Source of the DNA: Streptomyces bicolor
GTDB taxonomy: Bacteria; Actinomycetota; Actinomycetes; Streptomycetales; Streptomycetaceae
Assembly (NCBI RefSeq): GCF_000719285.1
Contig: NZ_JOFS01000057.1
Location: 1-30,324 of the forward strand
Length of the DNA stretch: 30,324 nucleotides
Direction: 5' to 3'
Shown: positions 15,590-22,665 of the stretch, in pieces
How positions within the stretch are numbered: position 1 is the stretch's first letter
Layout of the letters: each line of letters opens with the position of its first letter
Translations under genes and position numbers: made by a program
Notes under the pieces: model-generated
The model's input: only the letters and a program-made list of their open reading frames with translations
What the model was told of the DNA's origin: nothing
Databases searched by the model: none

Positions 15590-16738
15590 TCAGGTCTGCT
15601 CCGAATCCTCCGGCTTGTGCGGCGTGTGGTGGGTGCTCTTCACATGGGTCCGCAGGCGCGACGACACGTCCTCCGGCGGCAGGAAGCGGGACCACCGCTC
15701 GGGGAACTCCGACGGCATGTCCGGGTCGTCGGGGTCCGACTCGCGGTTCGCGGCGTGGCGGGCCACGTACTCGGCGACCTGGGCCTCGCGCATCCGCTCG
15801 TTGGCGGCGCGGGCCGCGGCGGTCGCGGCGGCCGGCCAGACCCGGTCGATCGCGGCGTTCACCGCGGCCCCGACGAGCACGGCGAACGCGGACACACCGA
15901 TCCACAGCAGGACGGCGACGGCGGCGGCGAGGGAGCCGTAGATCGTCGCCCCCTCGATCGTGTTCGTCAGGTAGATACGCAGCAGGAAGCTGCCCAGCAC
16001 CCACATCCCGAGGGCGACCAGCGCGCCGGGCACGTCCTCGATCCAGGGTGAGCGCACCGGCACCGACACGTGGTACAGCGTCGTCAGGAACGCGATCGAC
16101 AGGACGATGACGACCGGCCAGTACAGGACCTGCACCACGGTCTCCGACCACGGCACGATCCGCACCACCGCGTCCGGCCCGGCCACCATCAGCGGCAGCG
16201 CCACCGAGCCGATCAGCAGGGCCGCGATGAACAGCGCGAACGCCACCAGCCGGGTCTTGACGATGCCCCGGACGCCGTCGAGGCCGTACATCACGGTGAT
16301 CGTGTCTATGAAGACGTTCACCGCCCGCGACCCCGACCACAGCGCGAACAGGAAGCCGACGGAGATGACGTCGGGGCGGCCGCCGTGCATCACGTCGTCC
16401 AGGATCGGCTGGGCGATCTGGCGCACGCCCTTGTCGGACAGGACGGTGCGCGAGGCCTCGATGAGGTTGGCCTCCAGGCTGCTGATGGTGTCGGTGCCGG
16501 TCCAGTCGTCGACGTAGCCGAGGAGGCCGATCATGCTGAGCAGCAGCGGCGGCACGGACAGCAGCGTGAAGAACGCGGCCTCGGCGGCGAGACCCAGGAT
16601 GCGGTACTCGATGCAGGAGTTGACGGTGTCCTTGATCAACAGCCAGGCGGTCCTGCGTTTCGAGACGTTCCGGTAGAGGACACGCGCCCGGTGGAGACGG
16701 CCGGAGGTCCGCTGGGGGGATTCACTTGCTGGCTGCAC
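15590..16738 (-). CDS. YihY/BrkB family inner-membrane protein
   Basis: A 382-residue membrane protein of the YihY/virulence factor BrkB family. Residues about 40-310 carry six hydrophobic segments: AAEAAFFTLLSVPPLLLSMIGLLGYV, then after an amphipathic loop VISVGFLFALWSGSRAVNVFIDTI, LVAFALFIAALLIGSVALPL, VLYWPVVIVLSIAFLTTLYHV, PGALVALGMWVLGSFLLRIY, and AVAVLLWIGVSAFAVLVGAAVNAAI. The charged C-terminal tail (about 75 residues) is cytoplasmic and rich in Glu, Asp and Arg. The family's role is unresolved; the old RNase BN label is wrong. GTG 16738 is chosen because TACCTT ends six bases before it. It is divergent from the AidB-type gene. Confidence 0.9.
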   Translation of the reverse strand: MQPASESPQRTSGRLHRARVLYRNVSKRRTAWLLIKDTVNSCIEYRILGLAAEAAFFTLLSVPPLLLSMIGLLGYVDDWTGTDTISSLEANLIEASRTVLSDKGVRQIAQPILDDVMHGGRPDVISVGFLFALWSGSRAVNVFIDTITVMYGLDGVRGIVKTRLVAFALFIAALLIGSVALPLMVAGPDAVVRIVPWSETVVQVLYWPVVIVLSIAFLTTLYHVSVPVRSPWIEDVPGALVALGMWVLGSFLLRIYLTNTIEGATIYGSLAAAVAVLLWIGVSAFAVLVGAAVNAAIDRVWPAAATAAARAANERMREAQVAEYVARHAANRESDPDDPDMPSEFPERWSRFLPPEDVSSRLRTHVKSTHHTPHKPEDSEQT

Positions 16739-16744
16739 GACCTA

Positions 16745-16750
16745 AAGGTA
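16745..16750 (-). promoter_or_regulatory. -10 box TACCTT of a probably leaderless yihY mRNA
   Basis: On the minus strand TACCTT ends six bases before the GTG at 16738. No ribosome site precedes the GTG. Confidence 0.4.
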
Positions 16751-16837
16751 TCCGCCGGGAGGGGGCGCACTCATAGCGGCGCCGGGTGCGCACACCGTCG
16801 CCACCTGCCCGGTCCCCCCGCCCCGCCGCTGTGTCAG

Positions 16838-16850
16838 GGTGGAAACCACC
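16838..16850. promoter_or_regulatory. Palindrome GGTGG-AAA-CCACC in a divergent promoter region
   Basis: A perfect five-base-arm palindrome lies 28 bases before the ATG of the AidB-type gene, over its expected -35 region. It could be an operator shared with the divergent yihY gene. Confidence 0.35.
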
Positions 16851-16864
16851 GCCCCACGGAGGGA

Positions 16865-16870
16865 TAGGTT
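16865..16870 (+). promoter_or_regulatory. -10 box TAGGTT of a probably leaderless aidB-like mRNA
   Basis: TAGGTT ends seven bases before the ATG at 16878. The nearby GGAGGG is ahead of the -10 and would not be in such an mRNA. Confidence 0.48.
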
Positions 16871-16877
16871 CACCGGC

Positions 16878-18512
16878 ATGGCAGGCAGCACGCATACCGT
16901 GACCAACCAGCCCCCACCCCTGATCGGCTACGACGTCTACACCTCCGACCGCGCCCTGACCGAGGCCGTCGAACGGCATCTCGCCCCGGAACTGCTGGAC
17001 GAGGCCCGAAGTGAGCTGGCCGCGCTCGGCCGGACCTGCGGCTCGGCGCAGGCGCAGGAGTGGGGGGTGCTGGCCAACGCGCACCCGCCGCGGCTGCGCA
17101 CGCACGACCGCTACGGCCGCCGTATCGACGAGGTCGAGTTCCATCCGTCCTGGCACCGGCTGCTCGGCAAGGGAGTCGCGGCGGGGCTGACGGCTGCCTG
17201 GGTCCGGCCGGGCGGACATGTGCGACGGGCGGCCGCCTTCCTGCTGTGGACACAGGTCGACGCCGGCAACGGCTGCCCGCTGTCCATGACCCACGCGGCG
17301 GTACCGGCGCTGCGCACGGAACCCGGCCTCGCCGCCGAGTGGGAGCCCCTGCTGACGTCCATGATCTACGACCGTGAGCTGCGGCCCGCCGGGCAGAAGG
17401 CCGGGGCGCTGTTCGGGATGGGCATGACGGAGAAGCAGGGCGGCAGCGACGTACGCGCCAACACGACGACCGCGCGCCCCCTGCCCGACGGCGATTCCTA
17501 CGAGCTGACCGGCCACAAGTGGTTCTGCTCGGCCCCCATGTCCGACGGCTTCCTCGTGCTGGCGCAAGCCCCCGGCGGCCTCACCTGCTTCCTCGTGCCG
17601 CGCGTACTGCCCGACGGCACCCGCAACGTCTTCCTCATCCAGCGGCTCAAGGACAAGCTGGGCAACCGCTCGAACGCCTCCAGCGAGGTCGAGTTCGACG
17701 GGACGTGGGCGCGCCGGGTCGGCGAGGAAGGGCGCGGGGTGCGCACCATCATCGACATGGTGGCCGCGACCCGGCTGGACTGTGTGCTCGGCTCGGCGGG
17801 GCTGATGCGGCAGGCCGTCGCTCAGGCGATCCACCACTGCTCCCACCGCGAGGCGTTCGGCGGGAAGCTCGTCGACAAGCCGCTCATGCGCAACGTCCTG
17901 GCCGACCTGGCCGTCGAGTCGGAGGCGGCGACCACCCTCGCGCTGCGCCTCGCGGCCGCCTACGACGACGGCCGCGAGCAGGAGCGGGCACTGCTGCGGA
18001 TCGCGGTACCGGCCGCCAAGTACTGGGTGACCAAGCGCTGCACGCCGGTGACCGTCGAGGCGTCCGAGTGCCTGGGCGGCAACGGCTACGTCGAGGAGTC
18101 CGGGATGCCCCGGCTGGTACGCGAGTCCCCGCTCAACTCGATCTGGGAGGGCGCGGGAAATGTCCAGGCACTGGACGTGCTGCGGGCCTTGCAGCGAGAG
18201 CCGACGGCCCTCAACGCCTACCTCCAGGAGGTGGGCCAGGCCCGCGGCGCCGACCACCGCCTGGACACGGCGATCAAGGCCCTGCTGACAGAACTGGCGG
18301 ATCTGGAGGGCATCGAGGCAAGGGCCCGCCGCCTGACGGAACGCCTCGCACTGGTCCTCCAGGGCTCCCTACTGGTCCGCTTCGCCCCACCGGAGGTGGC
18401 CGACGCGTTCTGCGCATCAAGGCTGGGCAACGACGGAGGCATGGCTTTCGGAACACTCCCCTCAACCTTGAGCCTGACGTCGCTGGTGGATCGGTCAAGG
18501 CCGCAGGCCTGA
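16878..18512 (+). CDS. aidB: AidB-like acyl-CoA dehydrogenase family protein
   Basis: A 544-residue flavoprotein of the acyl-CoA dehydrogenase superfamily, almost the length of E. coli AidB (541). The FAD-binding segment GMGMTEKQGGSDVRANTTTA and the middle-domain GHKWFCSAPMSDGFLVLAQA are typical, as are RLKDKLGNRSNASSEVEFDG and the helical SECLGGNGYVEESGMPRL. Glu424 in IWEGAGN is the equivalent of the catalytic glutamate. The extra C-terminal helical part (about 440-544) separates AidB from shorter dehydrogenases. E. coli AidB belongs to the adaptive response to alkylation and binds DNA; whether this homologue does is not visible. ATG 16878 is chosen over the upstream frame start because of the promoter box. 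Confidence 0.9.
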   Translation: MAGSTHTVTNQPPPLIGYDVYTSDRALTEAVERHLAPELLDEARSELAALGRTCGSAQAQEWGVLANAHPPRLRTHDRYGRRIDEVEFHPSWHRLLGKGVAAGLTAAWVRPGGHVRRAAAFLLWTQVDAGNGCPLSMTHAAVPALRTEPGLAAEWEPLLTSMIYDRELRPAGQKAGALFGMGMTEKQGGSDVRANTTTARPLPDGDSYELTGHKWFCSAPMSDGFLVLAQAPGGLTCFLVPRVLPDGTRNVFLIQRLKDKLGNRSNASSEVEFDGTWARRVGEEGRGVRTIIDMVAATRLDCVLGSAGLMRQAVAQAIHHCSHREAFGGKLVDKPLMRNVLADLAVESEAATTLALRLAAAYDDGREQERALLRIAVPAAKYWVTKRCTPVTVEASECLGGNGYVEESGMPRLVRESPLNSIWEGAGNVQALDVLRALQREPTALNAYLQEVGQARGADHRLDTAIKALLTELADLEGIEARARRLTERLALVLQGSLLVRFAPPEVADAFCASRLGNDGGMAFGTLPSTLSLTSLVDRSRPQA

Positions 18513-18517
18513 CCGAA

Positions 18518-18585
18518 GGGGCGCGGGGCTATATCGATATGCGGCTCCGCCGCGTGGGCGCGACAAGCCACGACGCAGCCCGCAG
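18518..18585 (+). repeat. Dispersed repeat, copy 2
   Basis: This copy begins six bases after the aidB-like stop. It has the same GGGGCGCGGGG lead, the identical 19-mer (18541-18559) and GCAGCCCGCAG tail as the copy at 13222, but lacks five bases near its end. The 12-base variable part is CTATATCGATAT, which folds as TATA, loop TCGA, TATG. Two pairs differ from copy 1 by compensating A-T to G-C changes. Confidence 0.7.
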
Positions 18586-18645
18586 ACGCCAACGCACCTC
18601 AAGAGGCACTCCCTGTCGCGAAATTCGGCCGAACCGCCGGAGGTA

Positions 18646-18679
18646 GGGGGTGGTGCTGCGCCGACACGGCACCACCCCC
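18646..18679. terminator. Strong terminator hairpin, 11-bp perfect stem
   Basis: GGGGGTGGTGC (18646-18656) pairs perfectly with 18669-18679 around a 12-base loop. It lies about 130 bases after the aidB-like stop, beyond the repeat, and insulates the GAF regulator gene. Confidence 0.7.
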
Positions 18680-18726
18680 ACCAGGGCCCGTTCGAGGCCA
18701 CGAACGCCGCTCGGGACGGCGTCGCT

Positions 18727-18780
18727 CAAGTTTCAACCAGCCCAGAGCGGTCCACCAGGGTTGCAAGGGGTTGCAACTTG
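18727..18780. promoter_or_regulatory. Array of TTGCAA-type sites upstream of the GAF regulator
   Basis: GGGTTGCAA occurs at 18758-18766 and again at 18768-18776, one helical turn apart. GTTGCAACTTG (18770-18780) is matched in inverted orientation by CAAGTTTCAAC (18727-18737), ten of 11 positions. Three related sites about 100-150 bases before the regulator suggest cooperative binding, perhaps by the regulator itself. Function is inferred. Confidence 0.45.
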
Positions 18781-18878
18781 TTGGCGTCTGTGGGCGGACT
18801 GTGCCCCTCCGCCAAAGGCGGACGGCACTATGAGAACCACAGGCAGGATGAGTCGGACCTGTTCTCCCGGGAGGGACC

Positions 18879-20168
18879 TTGGCGCTCTCGCCGACGGACG
18901 TGACACAGCTGGCCGCCGTGGACTCGGCGCGGGCGGCGCGGGTGCTCAGCGACGTCCGCGCCGCCACGCTCGCCGGGCAGCGCGCGCCGGTCGCGCCGCG
19001 CCCGGTGATCGAGCAGTCCTGGGAACGCATGCTGCGCAACGGGGTCGACCCGGACCACGACTTCCGCTCCGGGCTGCTGTCCCGCGAGGAGGTGCAGCGG
19101 CGCCGCGAGTCGACCACGCTCCGGCATGTACTGCCGGTGCTGCGCGAGGGGCTGCTCTCGGTCGCGGACATCGCCCACCACATCATGGTGGTCGCCGACG
19201 ACGAGGGCCGGGTGCTGTGGCGGGAGGGCAACTCCTCAGTGCTGCGCAAGGCCGACGGGCTGGGGTTCGAACTCGGCGCCGACTGGCGGGAAAGCGTCGT
19301 CGGCACCAACGGCGTGGGGACCCCGGCGGTGGTGCGGCGGCCCGTGCAGGTCTTCGCCTCCGAGCACTTCCAGCGCTCCCAGACCTCCTGGACCTGCACC
19401 GGCGCCCCCATCACGGACCCGCGCGACGGCCGGCTGATCGGCGTGGTGGACATCAGCGGGCCGCTGGAGACCATGCACCCGGCCACGCTCGCCTGGGTCG
19501 ACTCGGTGGCCAAGCTCGCCGAGGCCCGGCTGCGCGAGCTGCATCTGACCTCGTTGGAGCGGCTGCGCGCGGTGGCGGCGCCGGTGCTGGCGGGGATCGC
19601 CGGGCGGGCCCTGGTGGTGGACCGGGACGGCTGGACCGCCGCGGTGAGCGGGATGCCGTACACGAAGCGGATCGCGCTGCCCAAGTCCCTGTCGCCGGGC
19701 CGCCGGTGGCTGCCGCCGCTCGGCCTGTGCTCGGTGGAACCGCTGGCGGGCGGCTGGCTGCTGCGGCCCGCCGACGAGCCGGTGCCGGCCGGGGCGACGC
19801 GGATCGCGCTGGACCTGACGCAGCCGCGCCGCTGGTCGGTGACCGTGTCCGGCGGCGCGGGCTCCTGGAGCCATGAACTGAGCCCCCGGCACGCCGAGTT
19901 GCTCTACCTGCTGGCCCTGCACCGCACCGGCCGCAGCGCGGCGGGGCTGGCCGAGGACATGTTCGGGGACGCGGGCCGTACGGTGACGGTGCGGGCCGAG
20001 ATGTCCCGCGTACGGCGCTATCTCGGGGCGTTCCTGGAGCACCGGCCGTACCGCTTCCGTGAGGACGCGGAGGTCGGGGTGCTGCTGCCGGACGACCCAC
20101 GCGACCTGCTGCCGCATTCGACGGCGCCTGCTGTGGTGCGGGGGCGTTTGTCGGCCGAGGCACGCTGA
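18879..20168 (+). CDS. GAF-domain transcriptional regulator
   Basis: A 429-residue cytoplasmic regulator. RPVIEQSWERMLRNGVDPD (about 40-60) and the GAF sensor (about 85-215; MVVADDEGRVLWREG, ADWRESVVGTNGVGTPAVVRRPVQVFASEHF, DPRDGRLIGVVDISGPL) match the N-terminal sensor of acetoin/AcoR-like regulators. The AAA+ domain of those proteins is absent. The C-terminal part (about 330-400) reads like a winged helix: SPRHAELLYLLALHRTGRSAAGLAEDMF, TVTVRAEMSRVRRYLG. The start is a TTG at 18879 with GGGAGG about seven bases upstream; GTG 18900 is possible but has a poorer ribosome site. Such regulators often control alcohol or aldehyde dehydrogenase genes, none of which is in the window. Confidence 0.87.
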   Translation: MALSPTDVTQLAAVDSARAARVLSDVRAATLAGQRAPVAPRPVIEQSWERMLRNGVDPDHDFRSGLLSREEVQRRRESTTLRHVLPVLREGLLSVADIAHHIMVVADDEGRVLWREGNSSVLRKADGLGFELGADWRESVVGTNGVGTPAVVRRPVQVFASEHFQRSQTSWTCTGAPITDPRDGRLIGVVDISGPLETMHPATLAWVDSVAKLAEARLRELHLTSLERLRAVAAPVLAGIAGRALVVDRDGWTAAVSGMPYTKRIALPKSLSPGRRWLPPLGLCSVEPLAGGWLLRPADEPVPAGATRIALDLTQPRRWSVTVSGGAGSWSHELSPRHAELLYLLALHRTGRSAAGLAEDMFGDAGRTVTVRAEMSRVRRYLGAFLEHRPYRFREDAEVGVLLPDDPRDLLPHSTAPAVVRGRLSAEAR

Positions 20169-20235
20169 AGGCCGGGTGCGCTGTGACGCCTCTACGCCAC
20201 CGGACCGGCGTTCGAAGGAACCGTCTTCCGCATAT

Positions 20236-20256
20236 TTGCGGGGTCTTAGTCCGCAA
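20236..20256. promoter_or_regulatory. Inverted repeat TTGCGG-N9-CCGCAA
   Basis: Perfect six-base arms lie between the GAF regulator and the secreted-protein gene. TAGCAT (20273-20278) follows and could be a -10 box, so the repeat may be an operator in its -35 region; a weak terminator for the regulator gene is the other reading. Confidence 0.35.
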
Positions 20257-20358
20257 GCCCGCCCACCTGCCGTAGCATCCCTGTACGGGCCACCCCACCT
20301 GCTCCTTTGGTCAACACACGGACCAATAGAGGCAGTTGGCTCGCCTCGGGAGGTTGTG

Positions 20359-21648
20359 ATGAAGCACCGCGGCAGACACCGCCGACGCAAGCAGGGCCGT
20401 GCGGTACGCGCGTTCCTGGCCGGAACCGCCCTGGCGCTCACCGCCGCCGCCACGATGATCAGCGCCTCACAGGCCACCGTCGGTGACAATCCCGGGGCGC
20501 TGGAGCCTCTCACCAGGGACGCCGACACCCGCGCGCTCCGGCTCCAGGAGCAGTTGGTCCCGCAGGCCACGCTCGACGAACTCGCCTCCGGGATGGGCGA
20601 GCCGGTCGGTGTGCGCGCCGTCCTGGAGAGCGCCGACCGCACTCTGCGCGCCGCGTCCGGCTGTACGGCCGCCGAACGCACGGCGCTGCCGCTCGCGCCG
20701 GCCGCCACGCGCGCGTACTGCTGGGACGCCGCCGACACCCGGAACTGGCGGGCGGGCGCGGTCACCACCTCGGGGGACGCCGACGACGACGGCTGGTGGA
20801 ACGACAACCGGGTGCTGCTCTCCGGCTGGGGCCGGGGCACCGCCGACCGGGGCCTCGCCCGGGTCGCCTTCGTCGACGCGAACGACCTGGACCATCTCAG
20901 GTACGCCTCGGCCCTTCTCGTCGTTCCGGTGGACGGCGGACGCGACTACCGCGCCCTGTCCTCCCGTTTGACCGGCATGGTCTGGTACCAGGACAAGCTG
21001 CTGGTGACCGCCGCCGACGGGCTGTACGTCTACGACATGAACCGCGTCCAGCGCACCACGGTCGACAGCGCCGCCGTGGGCCGCGTCGCGGGCGGATGGT
21101 CGGCGCACGGCCAGCGCTTCGTCCTGCCGGCCGTCGGCTCCTACCGTCTGACCGGCGCGGGCACCGCGCCCCGCCTCGGCGCCATCTCCCTCGACCGCGG
21201 CACGGCGCCCGACAGCCTGGTCGCGAGCGAGTGGACGCCTGCCGACAGCGAGCGGCCCGCCCGCCTCTGGCGCTACGACTTCGGCAAGGACCCGGCCCGC
21301 CCCGGCCTGCTGGCCACCGACGCCACCGGAGCCGCGTCCGCGGTCGAGGCGTACGAGACGGAGGCGTCCGGCATCAGGGGCCTGCTGTCGCACCGGGCCG
21401 ACGGGACGGACCGCTCCGACTGGTACCTGGGCCGCGCCCCGGGCGCCACGGACCGGCAGGGCAGCCTGTGGCGCCAGGACACCGAGGGCGCCGAGGCGAC
21501 CCGCTGCGGCTCGGAGAACGCCCCGCGCTGCTGGGGCGTCCAGGCGGGCCCCCTGTCCTACTGGGAGGCGACCGGCGAGGTGTGGTCCCAGTCGGGCCGG
21601 GCGCTGTTCGCGGTGCCGCTGACGTCGATCGACGAGGCACTGGGCTAG
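20359..21648 (+). CDS. Secreted protein of unknown function
   Basis: A 429-residue protein I do not recognise. Residues 1-40 form a Sec-type signal: an exceptionally basic start (KHRGRHRRRKQGR), a hydrophobic core (AFLAGTALALTAAATMI) and ASQA before probable cleavage. The mature part has four cysteines, in two close pairs by position (SGCTAAE...AYCWD and TRCGSENAPRCWG), fitting two disulfides outside the cell. Repeated short strands such as GLYVYDMNRVQRTTVD and SLWRQDTEG suggest a beta-propeller-like or all-beta fold. Acidic DADDDGWWNDN may bind calcium. ATG 20359 has GGGAGG five bases upstream; an adjacent GTG at 20356 is possible. It looks like a single gene with its own promoter. Confidence 0.82.
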   Translation: MKHRGRHRRRKQGRAVRAFLAGTALALTAAATMISASQATVGDNPGALEPLTRDADTRALRLQEQLVPQATLDELASGMGEPVGVRAVLESADRTLRAASGCTAAERTALPLAPAATRAYCWDAADTRNWRAGAVTTSGDADDDGWWNDNRVLLSGWGRGTADRGLARVAFVDANDLDHLRYASALLVVPVDGGRDYRALSSRLTGMVWYQDKLLVTAADGLYVYDMNRVQRTTVDSAAVGRVAGGWSAHGQRFVLPAVGSYRLTGAGTAPRLGAISLDRGTAPDSLVASEWTPADSERPARLWRYDFGKDPARPGLLATDATGAASAVEAYETEASGIRGLLSHRADGTDRSDWYLGRAPGATDRQGSLWRQDTEGAEATRCGSENAPRCWGVQAGPLSYWEATGEVWSQSGRALFAVPLTSIDEALG

Positions 21649-21756
21649 CGTCCGGGAGCTTGTGGGCGGAAGGCCGGGCTCGGGTGCCGGCATCCCCGTA
21701 CGGCCGCCGTCGCCGTCGATCGACAGATCGGCCGTTCGGATGATTCCCTGGCGGCC

Positions 21757-22329
21757 ATGACCAACATCCCCGTGACCACCTGGTCCCTGGAGCAGACCTC
21801 GCCCAGCGACGTCGTCCCGGCCGCCGCCCCGGAGGGTGACGTCCGGATCGTGCGGGCCGAGGTGCCCTCGCCCGAATTCAGCCGGTTCCTGTACGCCTCC
21901 GTCGGCGGGGACATCCGGTGGACCGACCGGCTCGGCTGGTCGTACGCGCAGTGGGAGGCGTATCTGGCGCGTCCGGGTGTCGAGACGTGGGTCGCCCATG
22001 ACCGGGGTACGCCGGCGGGATACGTGGAGCTGGAGCCGCAGGACGACGGGATCGTGGAGATCGTCTACTTCGGCCTGATCCCGGCCTTCCGCGGACGGCG
22101 GATCGGCGGGCACCTGCTGGCGTACGGCGCCGCACGCGCCTGGGACCTCGCGGACCGCTGGCCGGGGGTGACGCCGACCAAGCGGGTGTGGCTGCACACC
22201 TGCAGCAAGGACGGGGAGCACGCCATGGACAACTATCTGCGGCGTGGCTTCAAGCTCTTCGACACCAAGGTCGAGGAGGAGGCCGAGATGGCCGCGCCCG
22301 GTCCGTGGCCGGGGGCGTACCCTGGCTGA
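21757..22329 (+). CDS. GNAT family N-acetyltransferase
   Basis: A 190-residue cytoplasmic acetyltransferase. The acetyl-CoA site is IVYFGLIPAFRGRRIGGHLLAYGAARAWDL (about residues 105-130), with the R-x-x-G-x-G/A type loop RGRRIGG. The WTDRLGWSYAQWEAYL and HTCSKDGEHAMDNYLRRGFKLF segments agree with GNAT proteins in which the tail after motif A completes the fold. The acceptor substrate is unknown. The ATG lacks a strong ribosome site. It is followed by a very strong terminator, so it is not part of the sulfur operon downstream. Confidence 0.88.
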   Translation: MTNIPVTTWSLEQTSPSDVVPAAAPEGDVRIVRAEVPSPEFSRFLYASVGGDIRWTDRLGWSYAQWEAYLARPGVETWVAHDRGTPAGYVELEPQDDGIVEIVYFGLIPAFRGRRIGGHLLAYGAARAWDLADRWPGVTPTKRVWLHTCSKDGEHAMDNYLRRGFKLFDTKVEEEAEMAAPGPWPGAYPG

Positions 22330-22367
22330 GCTGGGCAGAAACGGCCGATACCGGCCATGTGACCGAC

Positions 22368-22402
22368 GACACCCTTGTCTCCCGCTACGAGACAAGGGTG
22401 TC
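22368..22402. terminator. Terminator, 14-bp perfect stem with 7-base loop
   Basis: GACACCCTTGTCTC (22368-22381) pairs perfectly with 22389-22402 around CCGCTAC, 38 bases after the acetyltransferase stop. It separates that gene from the sulfur operon promoter. Confidence 0.85.
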
Positions 22403-22418
22403 CGCATGACGGACAAAG

Positions 22419-22449
22419 CTGGACTGTGTCCAGATCGCCATGCCACGCT
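22419..22449 (+). promoter_or_regulatory. Candidate sulfur-operon promoter with overlapping operator
   Basis: CTGGAC-TGT-GTCCAG (22419-22433) is a perfect 15-base palindrome. Its left arm could be the -35 box for a -10-like CACGCT (22444-22449) at 19-base spacing. The leader peptide ATG follows the -10 by six bases, so its mRNA may be leaderless. A repressor on the palindrome would block this promoter. Confidence 0.4.
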
Positions 22450-22455
22450 TCCGTC

Positions 22456-22539
22456 ATGTCTGGAACTGGAATTGCCTTGGTGAGTCGGCGGCACGTCGAC
22501 CTCGGCCGCATGTCCAGCGCCATCTGTCCGGCGCGCTGA
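22456..22539 (+). CDS. Sulfur-operon leader peptide (27 aa)
   Basis: A short frame encodes 27 residues with the motif VSRRHVDLGRMSSAIC followed by PAR and a TGA stop. From memory, streptomycete genomes carry a family of such small leader peptides, with an RRHVDLxR core and a near-terminal cysteine, in front of sulfur genes. The single Cys codon (TGT at 22525-22527, not the TGC preferred in this genome) is four codons before the stop. There is no ribosome site, but a -10-like box six bases before the ATG suggests leaderless translation. It ends 126 bases before the sulfite reductase gene and probably senses cysteine supply through ribosome stalling; that mechanism is inferred. Confidence 0.75.
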   Translation: MSGTGIALVSRRHVDLGRMSSAICPAR

Positions 22540-22565
22540 CAGCCGCACAGCGCCCGACATCTCCC
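22533..22565 (+). promoter_or_regulatory. Candidate attenuator hairpin at the leader peptide stop
   Basis: GCGCTG (22533-22538) and CAGCGC (22548-22553) form a six-pair stem with a nine-base loop. Two bases of the leader stop codon are in the left arm, and the Cys codon is only five bases before it. A ribosome waiting at that codon would cover the arm and prevent the stem. A pyrimidine-rich stretch (CTCCCCCTTTACTT) begins soon afterwards. This suits attenuation. Confidence 0.45.
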
Positions 22566-22589
22566 CCTTTACTTCATTCCCGCGCAATG

Positions 22590-22626
22590 ACGCGCAGGTC
22601 TGCCCATGCGCATGTACGCGCAGGTC
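22590..22626. repeat. Direct repeats flanking a palindrome before the sulfite reductase gene
   Basis: ACGCGCAGGTC occurs at 22590-22600 and 22616-22626. The perfect ten-base palindrome CATGCGCATG (22605-22614) lies between them. It may be a protein-binding module or alternative mRNA structure of the leader. Confidence 0.5.
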
Positions 22627-22665
22627 AGAGCCGCTTGCCCGCCTGTCCCGAAGGACGTATCAACC

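Noticed and set aside
16838..16870. SigR-type promoter (GGAAT/GTT) before the aidB-like gene
   Set aside because: GGAAA and GTT are present but about 22 bases apart, outside the expected spacing, and the first element does not match fully.
20467..22587. Very long open frame on the minus strand (about 700 codons) across the secreted-protein and acetyltransferase genes
   Set aside because: High-GC genes leave antisense frames open. The product is low-complexity Arg/Gly/Ala/Val with no domain, and it crosses a perfect terminator hairpin.
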